This document shows, piece by piece, positions 42,287 to 52,023 of a stretch of 64,000 nt of DNA; the stretch's first letter is position 1, and each line of letters opens with the position of its first letter. The translations under genes and the position numbers were made by a program. Where the stretch lies: positions 2,294,001 through 2,358,000 of the forward strand of contig NW_027043829.1 in assembly GCF_037102585.1 (NCBI RefSeq). The letters run 5' to 3'. The stretch is from Saccharomycopsis crataegensis (lineage: Eukaryota > Ascomycota > Saccharomycetes > Ascoideales > Saccharomycopsidaceae). Under the pieces are notes generated by a model that ran no database searches, was not told the origin of the DNA, and was given only the letters and a program-made list of their open reading frames with translations.

Positions 42287-43669
42287 ATGCCATTCCAAAG
42301 CTGTTTCACAAGAATTTACAGGGCAACCTTTTTTCAAGCCATTGTCATTGGATTTTTATCTTTCACTCAGCCTGGTATATGGAGTGCTATTGCCGGTTTG
42401 GGTGGCGGAGGGTTGGAAAATGTAACCACTGCCAATACTGCTAGCTCAATTTTATTCGGGATCATGTTTTTCTTTTCCCCAATATTTGGTTTCTTGGCCA
42501 ACAGATGGGGCATCAGACCGATCCTTAACATTGGTACAGTGGGGTATGTTTTCTGGTCCGCGGGCCTTTATAAGAACTCTAAAGATGGTTCTGAAGCTCT
42601 TATTATTGCTGGTGCTGTCCTATGTGGTATTTCTGCCTCCGCCTTTTGGACAGGAGAAGCCACTGTCGCAATTTTATATCCAGAGCAAAACCAAAGAGGT
42701 TTGTTTATTGGTACTTGGCAAATATTAAACAAAGTTGGTGGCTTGATTGCTGGTGCTATTTCGGTTGCTTTAAATATAAAAGATGGAGAAAAAGGCGCAG
42801 TCAGTTTGAATACTTATGTTGTTCTATTGGCGATACAATGTTTGGGGTTTCCCGCATCTTTTCTCTTGTCTCCACCTGAAAAAGTAATAAGAAGTGATGG
42901 TTCTAAACTTTTGTCCAACTTGCGTAACAAAACTATCAAAGATGAGATGAAAACATTCTTCAGAGTTTTGAGAAGGAAAGAAGTAATTGGACTTGCTCCG
43001 TTATTCATTGCAGTTGTTTGGTTCAATACATGGCAATCTAATTACATGACAAATCACTTCAGTGTTAGAGCCAGATCATTAAGCTCATTACTAACTGCTT
43101 TGATCTGCGGGGCCACCGATGTTGTTGCCGGCCAGTTGCTTGATCTAAAATTCATCCGCAGATCTCTTAAAGTTAAAGTATCATGGGTTTTTGGTGTTTT
43201 GATGATGAGTGGTTTTTTCATCTATTCGTTGGTACTTCAGAAACAATTTGATATAAATCCAGAGTCTGGTATCGATTGGCACGGAAATTCCCGTTTTGCA
43301 AGAGCTTTTATTCCATTCCAAGTTTTCAAAATCAGTGGTGAATTCATTTTTAACTGGTGTTACTGGGTTATTGGTGCCTACCAATTCTCTTCAGAAGAAA
43401 TTCCACATGTTTCTGGAATCATTAGATCGTTGGAATCTTTTGGTCAGTGTATAGCATTTGTTATCGCTGTTGTGGATACAAATGACATGACCAGCTTGAT
43501 AGTTTCTGTCATTATCTTTTATGTTGCCGTTATTCCTGCGTCATTTGTTGTTTCGCAAGTGACTGACGAAGCAATTGAAGGTATAACAGTAGCTAGCCAT
43601 GAGGACGAAAACTCAGAAGAAGGTATTGAAAAGCATTCTGAACATATTATCATTGAGAATGTAGCATAA
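42287..43669 (+). CDS. UNC93-like major facilitator family membrane protein
   Basis: A 460-residue polytopic protein with about 11-12 hydrophobic segments. It starts at the ATG at 42287 (MPFQSCFTRIYRATFFQAIV). The first helix with FTQPGIWSAIAGLGGGGLEN, NRWGIRPILNIGTVGYVFWS after helix 3, and FWTGEATVAILYPEQNQRG with GTWQILNKVGGLIAGAISVA are typical of the fungal UNC93-like (DUF895) branch of the major facilitator superfamily. Its transport substrate is unknown in fungi. An acidic C-terminal tail (DENSEEGIEKHSEH) is cytosolic. The gene is enclosed by the inverted-repeat arms at 41665-41751 and 44072-44158, and it is divergent from the beta-glucosidase gene. A role in glucoside uptake is possible but unproven. 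Confidence 0.85.
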   Translation: MPFQSCFTRIYRATFFQAIVIGFLSFTQPGIWSAIAGLGGGGLENVTTANTASSILFGIMFFFSPIFGFLANRWGIRPILNIGTVGYVFWSAGLYKNSKDGSEALIIAGAVLCGISASAFWTGEATVAILYPEQNQRGLFIGTWQILNKVGGLIAGAISVALNIKDGEKGAVSLNTYVVLLAIQCLGFPASFLLSPPEKVIRSDGSKLLSNLRNKTIKDEMKTFFRVLRRKEVIGLAPLFIAVVWFNTWQSNYMTNHFSVRARSLSSLLTALICGATDVVAGQLLDLKFIRRSLKVKVSWVFGVLMMSGFFIYSLVLQKQFDINPESGIDWHGNSRFARAFIPFQVFKISGEFIFNWCYWVIGAYQFSSEEIPHVSGIIRSLESFGQCIAFVIAVVDTNDMTSLIVSVIIFYVAVIPASFVVSQVTDEAIEGITVASHEDENSEEGIEKHSEHIIIENVA

Positions 43670-44071
43670 GCTATCCTACTGCAACTCCAACTCTTTTTTA
43701 ACCTAAAATTTCTATTTCTAATGTATTTACCAATCAGTTTTAACACTAAATTATAGCTAAAATTCATAATTCAGTTGTTCTTTTATTTTTTTCCAATTAT
43801 CTATGTAGATAATTGTCGAATATCAGAGAGCTCACCAAAGCGGAAGTATGATCTTCCATTAAAGCAGAATTGATAGAGGCAAACAAGTTAGATCTGGAGT
43901 TATCTTAGGAAATTATAAAGTAATAGTAATAAGCAATTACAATTTAGATTGGGACCGGATGGCTTGTGAGTCGTTTATTACAGCTTAGGATTAATTGATA
44001 TTAGAGTTTGTTTTCTTTGGAAATGGAAGAGGTTTATTCTCCCATATGCACATGAAGGCATCTATATATGG

Positions 44072-44158
44072 TGTCTGTTGCAATGTATGCATATCTATTG
44101 CCAATGCAATGTTTTTTCGTATAATTTCACTGATATTTAAATTCGCCACGATGAACAT
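44072..44158 (-). repeat. Right arm of the 87-bp inverted repeat
   Basis: Reverse complement of 41665-41751 with one mismatch. It lies about 400 bases after the stop of the UNC93-like gene. The arms are 2.3 kb apart and point toward each other. Confidence 0.92.
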
Positions 44159-45471
44159 ATTTCATGCATACATAATACTGTACTATCGTACATAGTACGA
44201 TTATAGTCACCCTTCATCTTATTTTGTTGTCCTTATTTTTATCTTTGACAATTATTAACCCCTTTATTATGTTAACTCATAATAATCACTTAATTATTCA
44301 CCCATTTTATTTATATTAAATAATCATATACCGTACTGTGTTTATACCTGCAGAAGTCAATGTCATAGCAAGTTGTTATGTCCCGAACCATTCGTTGAGT
44401 TGTGAGTTCATCAAATAGCTATAAACTAATTACTGGTACCACCATGGCGGCACCTATTCATTGACGAATGAATAAGGAAGCAATTACATCATTATTGATG
44501 AATGATGGATGGTGATAACTTCATTACCCGATTATTCAGTTGTCTGAATTCAGAGCATTGTATTGTTAATACACTATTGTTATAACAATACTTGGGCCCT
44601 AAAATTTTGTGTGCTCCTATCGCTAAACACAGATCTTGCTAAACACAATTCTCGGAGGCACTCCAGTTAGGACATGTTGAATGTAGCACAAGTTCTACTA
44701 GTCGAGTACATCAGAAGTGTTCTGTAATTTTCAACATAAATGGAAACTTTTATATTACAGTTTAAATAGTGGAAAATATTTTGGCTTATATAGAACTAAT
44801 TGTCCTTATACTACTGTCCCTATTTACAGTCTTTACAATGAAGTATGTAATATTAACTTGATTTTATTTTAAAATAATATATAGAGAATGAGGGGTTCAG
44901 TACATCTTTAAATAGATAATGACTAAGATAAGGAATAAGGTAGTGAATAAGATAAGAAGTAGTTGATTAGGTAATGAATGAACAATACTGGTGGTATATG
45001 TTACAAAGTAAATAGTATATCAACATAAACAGGGTCAGAAGTATTTTTTTTTCATTTGTTTATTCTTTTAAAACTTCGTCGACTTGCCAAAGGTTTACAA
45101 ATATTTTCAATCAATGAAAAATATAATTGAGTCTCCAAAACAATAATAAGTTGTATAACTCAAATGTTTACCGACAGAATGAATCACAAATTGCCGCTCA
45201 CCAATCTAATTCTCAAACTTATATATCATGGTAGGTAAGAGTGATAATAGACAAAACACATTAGCAGACTTTACAAAGAACCCTAAGATTAGAATTCAGG
45301 GAAAAAAATTGGTCAAATAAGAGACCTGGGGGTATTGAGTAATATCTGATCAAGAAAAAATAGGAAATCAAAGATGTTTGGTGCCATCAGAGATACAATC
45401 ATAGTTCTGGTCTATTTGATTTTTTGACTAACTTTGGGTTTTTTGATTTATCTGATTTTACTTATTCTTCC

Positions 45472-45769
45472 CAGAATTCTGATGGTCACTACTCTGAAAA
45501 TACTTAGTATTTGAAATATAGTACCAAAACCTGTTAACAAAGACCACCATCTCAATTCATGAAGCTCCTAGTGATAGGTAATTCATTGTGCCTTTTTTCC
45601 TTAATAATCTTGTTTATTGAATTTTTTGACCAGGGATGTGATTAATCCTTAAAACAAAGAGTGTGATTTTGTGAAAAAGTTACAGTATTTTATTTTTCCT
45701 ATTAGAAAGACCTGCACAAAGTGCCGGGCTTGCATGTTATATAGATCCTCTGTGAATCGTTAATTAGAC
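45472..45769 (-). mobile_element. LTR-like element, copy 4 (old fossil)
   Basis: Aligns with copy 3 from CAGAATTCTGATGGTCACTA at one end to the TG terminus at the other, with many substitutions and one shorter segment. It is the most diverged copy and so probably the oldest. Unlike the other three it has no tRNA gene within several hundred bases. Confidence 0.5.
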
Positions 45770-45939
45770 AATTTATTCATTCGTAAGCCAGCATACTCAA
45801 TCATCAATTCAATCTATCTAGCCTTTTAATGATTATATGAGTGCATTTGCCAAAAGGAGGTATCATTGTGATAAATCTGTGAGTCTGATTGTTACTTTTG
45901 AATAAATGTGGAAGTGTAAGTTCATATTAGAGAAGAATA

Positions 45940-46182
45940 TCAACATGATACAAAAGTAAAAAAATAGAAACCTTGACAAAACCGCCTTTTTGTTTTCTCA
46001 TTGTATTGTCCACAGATTCTCTTATGAAAATTTTTGCATAAATCAATCCAACTAGTACCATCCATATTCACTGTTGGCCTCTCCGATATTTTACCAGGAA
46101 TTATCGCTGGGCTAAGGAATTCTATATGAATTGCCACTAGATATTGTCGGTTTAAGGCGTAGGAAAACCATAAGTATTGGTG
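45940..46182 (-). other. Open protein-like remnant beside LTR-like copy 4
   Basis: About 80 codons are open on the minus strand without a usable start codon. They read IEFLSPAIIPGKISERPTVN and GTSWIDLCKNFHKR, a balanced composition unlike the surrounding AT-rich DNA. It may be a fragment of a lost host gene or of an element related to the adjacent LTR-like copy. The family is not recognised. Confidence 0.3.
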
Positions 46183-46570
46183 TCAACCTGCTTCTGGCAG
46201 CTCGAGTTCCAATAGTAATAGGCTGCACTAAAAAAGACATATATATTCAATATACTACATATTATAAGAAAATAAATTCTTTTCAGATTCTTATTTTAGC
46301 TGTGTAACTTTGTTTCCGATCATTTCCTGCAAAGCGTTGGGATGCAAGCGGTGAATAATAACCAACTATGGTATCAGCCACCATATTCTTCTGCCACATG
46401 GAAAAACCACAATTAAGAAACTACCCCAATAAGGAGAGACCAAAGAAGTGACATGACTTGACAGGTTCCTATTTAAACCTTTTAAAGTGTCTTCATTAAT
46501 GAAAATGATCTCTTCTTTCTTCTTGGCAGCGTGACTAGCTAGCTAATTAACCTTTAACAATCCAACAACA

Positions 46571-47044
46571 ATGAAATTGCAAACTGCCTCCATTACCTTA
46601 ACTACCTATACATTATTGGCTTCCAGAGTTACATATGGGTTTCCAGTGGATAGCTCCCAAACGGTGCTTATAAAAAGATTTGATCAAGATTATAATAGTA
46701 CTTCAATAATTGAAAAATTCAAGGACAGATTATCTTCATTTTGGAAAGATCACTCAGATCTTGGCGTGAGTGCGATTGCTGGGGCCGCCTTGGCACAGGC
46801 AGCAGGATACAGTAACAGTAGTAGCCTTTCTATCCCTGGCGTGGTGCCTACTGGAACAAATGACGATATTATTGCTACCACTTCTTTTGATGCTTCGGAC
46901 AGCACCGATACCACTATTGCTAATGATTATGATAGTACTGATGACGATGATAGTAATAGTGATGGCTATAAAATTACTGCAACAACCAGCGAAGCCATAA
47001 CCGGAAGTGATTCTACTGATCAAGCGTACCTCAGTTCATCATGA
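46571..47044 (+). CDS. Small secreted protein with a Kex2-like site, unknown function
   Basis: A 157-residue protein. Residues 1 to about 24 form a signal peptide (MKLQTASITLTTYTLLASRV) ending near TYGFPVDSS. A Lys-Arg pair at about residues 35-36 (TVLIKR, then FDQDYNST) would be a Kex2 cleavage site, leaving a mature chain of about 121 residues. An Ala/Gly-rich patch (GVSAIAGAALAQAAGY) could be a short hydrophobic helix. The rest is Ser/Thr/Asp-rich and acidic, with no cysteines and no GPI tail. It has a short promoter with a TTTAAA element. No family is recognised. A secreted toxin-like, pheromone-like or cell-wall role cannot be told apart from sequence. Confidence 0.7.
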   Translation: MKLQTASITLTTYTLLASRVTYGFPVDSSQTVLIKRFDQDYNSTSIIEKFKDRLSSFWKDHSDLGVSAIAGAALAQAAGYSNSSSLSIPGVVPTGTNDDIIATTSFDASDSTDTTIANDYDSTDDDDSNSDGYKITATTSEAITGSDSTDQAYLSSS

Positions 47045-47485
47045 TCCACTACGTTGCCAATATATGGTGCCTAGGCATCTGCACGAAGTTACTATTATAG
47101 ATTTTGTTATTTTGTTATTCCCCACCTCCCCCCTCACTCTTTTAGCTTACGGCTTGCTATATCTTTTTATATGTGTACTCTCTTTTTTTACAATTAATAT
47201 CAACTTACTAGAATTTTTTTTGGAAAGCAAGTATGATCGTATTTGTAGGTCATCAATATTTAAACAGATCTCTTGATGCCGAGTTTAAAGTTCAGTGAAT
47301 ATTACACAAGTAGTTGAAAGTAATAAAATGAACATCTCTATATTCAAAAAACTCTGATAGTAAAGTCAATGACAATAAGTATATACAGATTAGAAAAAAA
47401 AGAAGGTCATAAGTGAATAATAATATTAAAAAAAAAACAAAAAAAAAACAACTAAACCATACCGATATATAATCAAAAACCTAAT
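47045..47485. other. Convergent spacer before ADE6
   Basis: No gene is seen. It is T-rich then A-rich, as expected for two converging 3' ends. Confidence 0.55.
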
Positions 47486-50400
47486 CTAACCAACCCATTT
47501 TCTAGCGTTTCTGAATAACTTGATCCATGGACCATAGTTTTGCCATTCAGCACGCTTGTCACCTGGGTACCAACTGTTAGCTTCTAATCTGCAAACTCTC
47601 TCTGGGTGAGGCATCATAGCCAAAACTCTACCATTGTCATTGGCAATACCAGTGACACCATTTGGAGAACCGTTTGGATTGAAAGGATACTTTTCCGCTG
47701 GTTTACCGTAATTGTCGACAAATCTCACAGCAACACCGTTAGAAGCTTCCAAGGCTTCCAATTTATCAGAAGAGCTGAAAGAAGCATAACCTTCACCATG
47801 GGCAACGGCAATTGGAATCCTGGAACCTTCCATATCTTGTAAGAAAATAGACTTGTTGTCTTTTTGGATTTCAACCATTGCGACACGAGCTTCATATTGT
47901 TCAGAAAAGTTACGTTCAAAGCTTGGCCAGTTTTCAGTACCTGGAATAAGTTCATGAACACGAGACAAGAATTGACAACCGTTACAAGCACCAAAGGCAA
48001 AAGTATCGTTACGTTCTTGGAAGAATCTTTCAAATTCTTTTCTGCTTTCTTCATGGTACAAGATAGATCTTGCCCAACCGTTGGCGGCACCCAAGACGTC
48101 ACCATAAGAGAAACCACCACAAGCAGCAATACCAACGAAATCATCAAGGGTGACCTTACCAGTAATGATATCGGACATATGAACATCAACAGCTGTGAAA
48201 CCAGAGTCTTGGAAACACCAAGCCATTTCAAATTGACCGTTAACACCTTGTTCTCTAAGAATTGCAACCTTAGGTTTGGCTGACAAAGACACTGGAATAC
48301 ATTCAGCGACAGAGTAAGTCAAATCGTAAGTAATACCTGGATCAGCATCATCAGCAATAGTTTCAAACTCTTCCTTAGAAGTAGCTGGATTGTCTCTAAG
48401 AGCTTGCATGTGATAAGAGGTTTCAGACCACACTTGTTGTAATTGGCTTCTTGGAGCATCAACCACAGAAGATCCATTGAAAGAGATCTTGATTTGTTGT
48501 TTATCAGCAAAAACTGGGGCACCGACAACAGAAATGTATTCTTTACTAACCCCGTTGGTTTCAAAGACTTTGACAAATTCTTCATAATCAGATTCCTTAA
48601 CTTGGAAAACGGCACCGAGTTCTTCGTTCAACAAAGCTTCAAAAGCAGTTTCTTTTCCGCTATTGATTTCAATGTCCAAACCAGCACGGCCAGCAAATGC
48701 CATTTCCAATAAAGTGACCACCAAACCACCATCAGATCTGTCGTGGTAAGCCAAGACAATGTCTTTTTGATGGAGAGCAATAACAGCTTCCAAGAAGCTC
48801 TTAAGGACGCTATGGGAGTAAACAGTTGGAGCAGAATTGCCGAGCTTGTTGTAAACTTGCAAGAAAGCAGAACCACCCAAAGATTTCTTTTCTTGAGTGG
48901 CAGATAAATCAACAAGGACCAACTTGGTTCCTTCCTTGTTTTGTAATTGTGGAGTCCAAGTCTTACCAGTGTCAGCAACTGGAGCAAAAGAGGTGATGAC
49001 CAAACTTAATGGACCAATCACTTCCTTAGATTCACCAGTCTTTTGATCCTTCCAATTCATCTTCATAGACAAGGAGTCCTTACCAACAGGAATGCTAATT
49101 CCCAAGTCAGGACATAATTCGATACCAATGGCACGGACAGCCTCGTAAAGTTTGGAGCCTTCACCAGTGTAGTTGGCGGCAGACATCCAGTTAGCAGAAA
49201 CCTTGATTTTTTCAAGGGCTTCAACATCGGAAGCAGCAAGGTTGAGCAAAGATTCGGCGACACACATCTTGGCAGAGGCAGAAGCAGAAATCAAACCAAG
49301 ACTTGGACGTTCACCCATAGCCATGGCTTCACCAGCGACGATAGAAGTATCACCAAGAGAAACACCGGTGACACCGACGTCAGCGACTGGAACTTGCCAT
49401 GGACCAACAAATTGATCACGGTCAATCAAACCACCAACAGTACGGTCACCAATAGTGATAAGGAAACTCTTGGAACCGACGGCTGGTAAACGCAAAACAC
49501 GTTCTAAAGCATCAGAGAATTTAAGACTCAATAATTCAGAGACATCTTCAGACAACTTCAAAGGTTGGGTAGTAGTGTTCTTAACGAGCTTTGGAGCATT
49601 ACCGAACAAAATACTCATATCCAAATCAATAATGTTGTTACCAAACAAGTCATCTTCAACAACAAGCTTTTCTTCAGCAGTGGCATGACCAATGACAGCA
49701 AATGGACATCTTTCACGGTTACAAATTTCCTCAAAAAGAGACAAACTTGATGGGTTGATAGCCAAGACATAACGTTCTTGAGATTCATTACACCAGATTT
49801 CGAGGGGACTCATACCTGGGTCCAAGGTCAACACTTTACGCAATTGGAAAATAGCACCCAAATCATTATCATGAACCAATTCTGGCAAAGCGTTGGATAA
49901 ACCACCGGCACCAACATCATGAATAGACAAAATTGGGTTAGACTTGTCCAAAGAAACGCAAGCATTGATTACTTCTTGAGCACGACGTTCCATTTCTGGG
50001 TTACCACGTTGGACAGAAGCAAAATCTAAGTCAACATTCTTATCAGAAGAGTGGACGGAAGACGCAGCACCACCACCGAGACCAATAAGCATACCCTGAC
50101 CACCAAGGACAATAATCAAATCGTTTGGCTTGATGGAGTTATCCTTAAGCGACAAAGAAGGGCGGATAGAACCAAGACCACCAGCAAGCATAATTGGCTT
50201 ATGGAAACCTCTAATTTCTGGCTTGTCTTCAGAATTGGTGACTTCAGTGGTCAAAGTTCTGAAATAACCAGTAATACAAGGACGACCAAATTCGTTGTTG
50301 AAAGCAGCAGAACCGATTGGAGCATCCAACATGATACTTAATGGAGAAGCAATATGGCCAGGCTTACCCAAATCAGTGAATTTTTCTTCCCAAGGTTGAA

Positions 50401-51592
50401 CATGGCCTGGGATTTCAAGGTTAGAAACAGTGAACCCGGAAAGACCAGCCTTTGGCTTAGAACCTTTACCAGTAGCACCTTCATCACGAATTTCACCACC
50501 GGAACCGGTAGCGGCACCTGGGAAAGGAGAAATGGCAGTAGGATGGTTGTGGGTTTCAACCTTGATCAATGTATGGACTTTTTCTTTGACCAAGCCCCAA
50601 TTCTTGGTTTTGATATCTGGGGCATAATGATAACCTTCCTGACCTTCAAAGATGGCGGAGTTATCAGAATAAGCAGAAATGGTGTTGTTAGCATTCAACT
50701 GGTGTGTATTCTTGATCATCTTGAAAAGTGACAAATCCTTTTCGTCGTTATCAATGATCCAAGTAGCATTGAAAATCTTATGACGACAATGTTCAGAATT
50801 GATTTGAGCAAACATGAAGAGTTCAACATCAGTTGGGTCACGCTTGAGTTTGTTAACGAAGGCATCGACAAGGTATGAGATTTCTTCGGTATCAAAGGCA
50901 AGACCCAAAGTTTCGTTAGCCTTGGACAAGGTAGCCACTGGGTCCTCGGCACCAACAAGTTGAACAGAAGTCAAAGGTTTTGGAGAGTTGTCAAGGAAGA
51001 TATCATTGTGTTTTGGCAAACTGTTCAAATAAAGGGAATCAGTCATACGATCAAACACAGAGCTCAACAAGGCATAATTGTCGCTAGCCACCAATTTGTC
51101 ATCGAGGGAGACATTGGAGTGCAAGAGCAAGGATAAACCACGTTCGATACGGTCAATAGAGCCATCGTAACCTGAAACATGGGCAATGTTGGTGGCCTTA
51201 GAGGACCAAGGAGAAATGGTACCTTGACGAGGAAGAATAGTCACCAAGTATGCATAAGCGGCATCACCTTTCAAAGAGTCAATTGGACGATTGACTGGCA
51301 AAAGCTTAGCTTCAACATCACCGGAAATTGAAACCACTTTGAGGAGGTTCTTGATAACGGCAGATGATTCATCGTGAGCGTCATTATAACTGAGCATTTG
51401 TCTAAGACGTTCCAGCTTTGAGTCATCAAGTTTCTCGCCGCCATTCTTAAGCCCAACATAATGGACAAAAGTGGAGTAAACAGCGGTGATGGCCGAGGAA
51501 CCAATCTTTTCGTTGATATCAGAGATCAATTCTTTGACACGGAACCCAGAAAGGGCGTTGTTTCCTGGCAAGATGAGCAAGTTATCAGCCAT
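47486..51592 (-). CDS. ADE6: Phosphoribosylformylglycinamidine synthase
   Basis: Fourth step of purine synthesis: FGAR + glutamine + ATP to FGAM. The 1368-residue protein (1358 in S. cerevisiae) begins MADNLLILPGNNALSGFRVK and follows the large single-chain PurL layout: an N-terminal PurS-like domain, linker, and two AIR-synthase-type halves. The first half holds NSEHCRHKIFNATW and VKVETHNHPTAISPFPGAATG-like KVETHNHPTAISPFPGAA. The C-terminal glutamine amidotransferase has the nucleophile Cys in FGACNGCQFLSR and the His/Glu pair in MMPHPERVCR. No intron is needed. Codon use is strongly biased, so it is well expressed. Confidence 0.97.
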   Translation of the reverse strand: MADNLLILPGNNALSGFRVKELISDINEKIGSSAITAVYSTFVHYVGLKNGGEKLDDSKLERLRQMLSYNDAHDESSAVIKNLLKVVSISGDVEAKLLPVNRPIDSLKGDAAYAYLVTILPRQGTISPWSSKATNIAHVSGYDGSIDRIERGLSLLLHSNVSLDDKLVASDNYALLSSVFDRMTDSLYLNSLPKHNDIFLDNSPKPLTSVQLVGAEDPVATLSKANETLGLAFDTEEISYLVDAFVNKLKRDPTDVELFMFAQINSEHCRHKIFNATWIIDNDEKDLSLFKMIKNTHQLNANNTISAYSDNSAIFEGQEGYHYAPDIKTKNWGLVKEKVHTLIKVETHNHPTAISPFPGAATGSGGEIRDEGATGKGSKPKAGLSGFTVSNLEIPGHVQPWEEKFTDLGKPGHIASPLSIMLDAPIGSAAFNNEFGRPCITGYFRTLTTEVTNSEDKPEIRGFHKPIMLAGGLGSIRPSLSLKDNSIKPNDLIIVLGGQGMLIGLGGGAASSVHSSDKNVDLDFASVQRGNPEMERRAQEVINACVSLDKSNPILSIHDVGAGGLSNALPELVHDNDLGAIFQLRKVLTLDPGMSPLEIWCNESQERYVLAINPSSLSLFEEICNRERCPFAVIGHATAEEKLVVEDDLFGNNIIDLDMSILFGNAPKLVKNTTTQPLKLSEDVSELLSLKFSDALERVLRLPAVGSKSFLITIGDRTVGGLIDRDQFVGPWQVPVADVGVTGVSLGDTSIVAGEAMAMGERPSLGLISASASAKMCVAESLLNLAASDVEALEKIKVSANWMSAANYTGEGSKLYEAVRAIGIELCPDLGISIPVGKDSLSMKMNWKDQKTGESKEVIGPLSLVITSFAPVADTGKTWTPQLQNKEGTKLVLVDLSATQEKKSLGGSAFLQVYNKLGNSAPTVYSHSVLKSFLEAVIALHQKDIVLAYHDRSDGGLVVTLLEMAFAGRAGLDIEINSGKETAFEALLNEELGAVFQVKESDYEEFVKVFETNGVSKEYISVVGAPVFADKQQIKISFNGSSVVDAPRSQLQQVWSETSYHMQALRDNPATSKEEFETIADDADPGITYDLTYSVAECIPVSLSAKPKVAILREQGVNGQFEMAWCFQDSGFTAVDVHMSDIITGKVTLDDFVGIAACGGFSYGDVLGAANGWARSILYHEESRKEFERFFQERNDTFAFGACNGCQFLSRVHELIPGTENWPSFERNFSEQYEARVAMVEIQKDNKSIFLQDMEGSRIPIAVAHGEGYASFSSSDKLEALEASNGVAVRFVDNYGKPAEKYPFNPNGSPNGVTGIANDNGRVLAMMPHPERVCRLEANSWYPGDKRAEWQNYGPWIKLFRNARKWVG

Positions 51593-52023
51593 GATTCAAA
51601 TGGAGAAATTTTTTCTTTTTCTCGTCCGAAGGAAGTGTGTAGAACAAGCGGTCGCTAGGAACAAAACTAGAGAAGTTACAAGAACGGTCTCGAGAGTGTA
51701 AAGGGCAGACGACAGGCAGCAGCAAGAAGTAGCAATGGCTTAATGGCCAGGTGGACAACGATGGGTGACAGAGGAAGCACTGTTGTTGTAGAGAAGAGAA
51801 GAAGAACAAAAAAGAACGCTGATCGATGACCCGGAAAGTTTTTCTTGATTTTTTTTTTTTTTTTTCACTCTTTTATCCGCACGCGGAAGATTGAACATTT
51901 ACGAGGTGACAATATCTAGATATGACTAACAGATGGATAGATAGATAATTAATTAGTTAATAGCATGAGGTATTTAGATATAGTATAAAAGAACGCGAAA
52001 TATGAACAGAAAGAAAAAAACAC
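51593..52023. other. ADE6 upstream region and 3' end of the POM33-like gene
   Basis: No gene is seen. It is purine-rich in its first 200 bases, with a T run near 51850, and has a GACCCGG element at 51829. Both flanking genes are on the minus strand. Confidence 0.5.

Larger units (their letters stand above)
43670..46570. other. Gene-poor region between transporter and secreted-protein gene
   Basis: About 2.9 kb, very AT-rich. It holds the right arm of the inverted repeat, LTR-like copy 4 and an open protein-like remnant at 45940-46182. No intact gene, tRNA or known RNA was found. Confidence 0.55.

Noticed and set aside
43995-44195. Short plus-strand frame sharing a protein segment with a minus-strand frame at 41544-41960
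   Set aside because: The shared peptide is only the translation of the 87-bp inverted repeat, which is the real signal.
47725-48267. Antisense and alternative frames within ADE6
   Set aside because: They are shadows of a biased, highly expressed gene.
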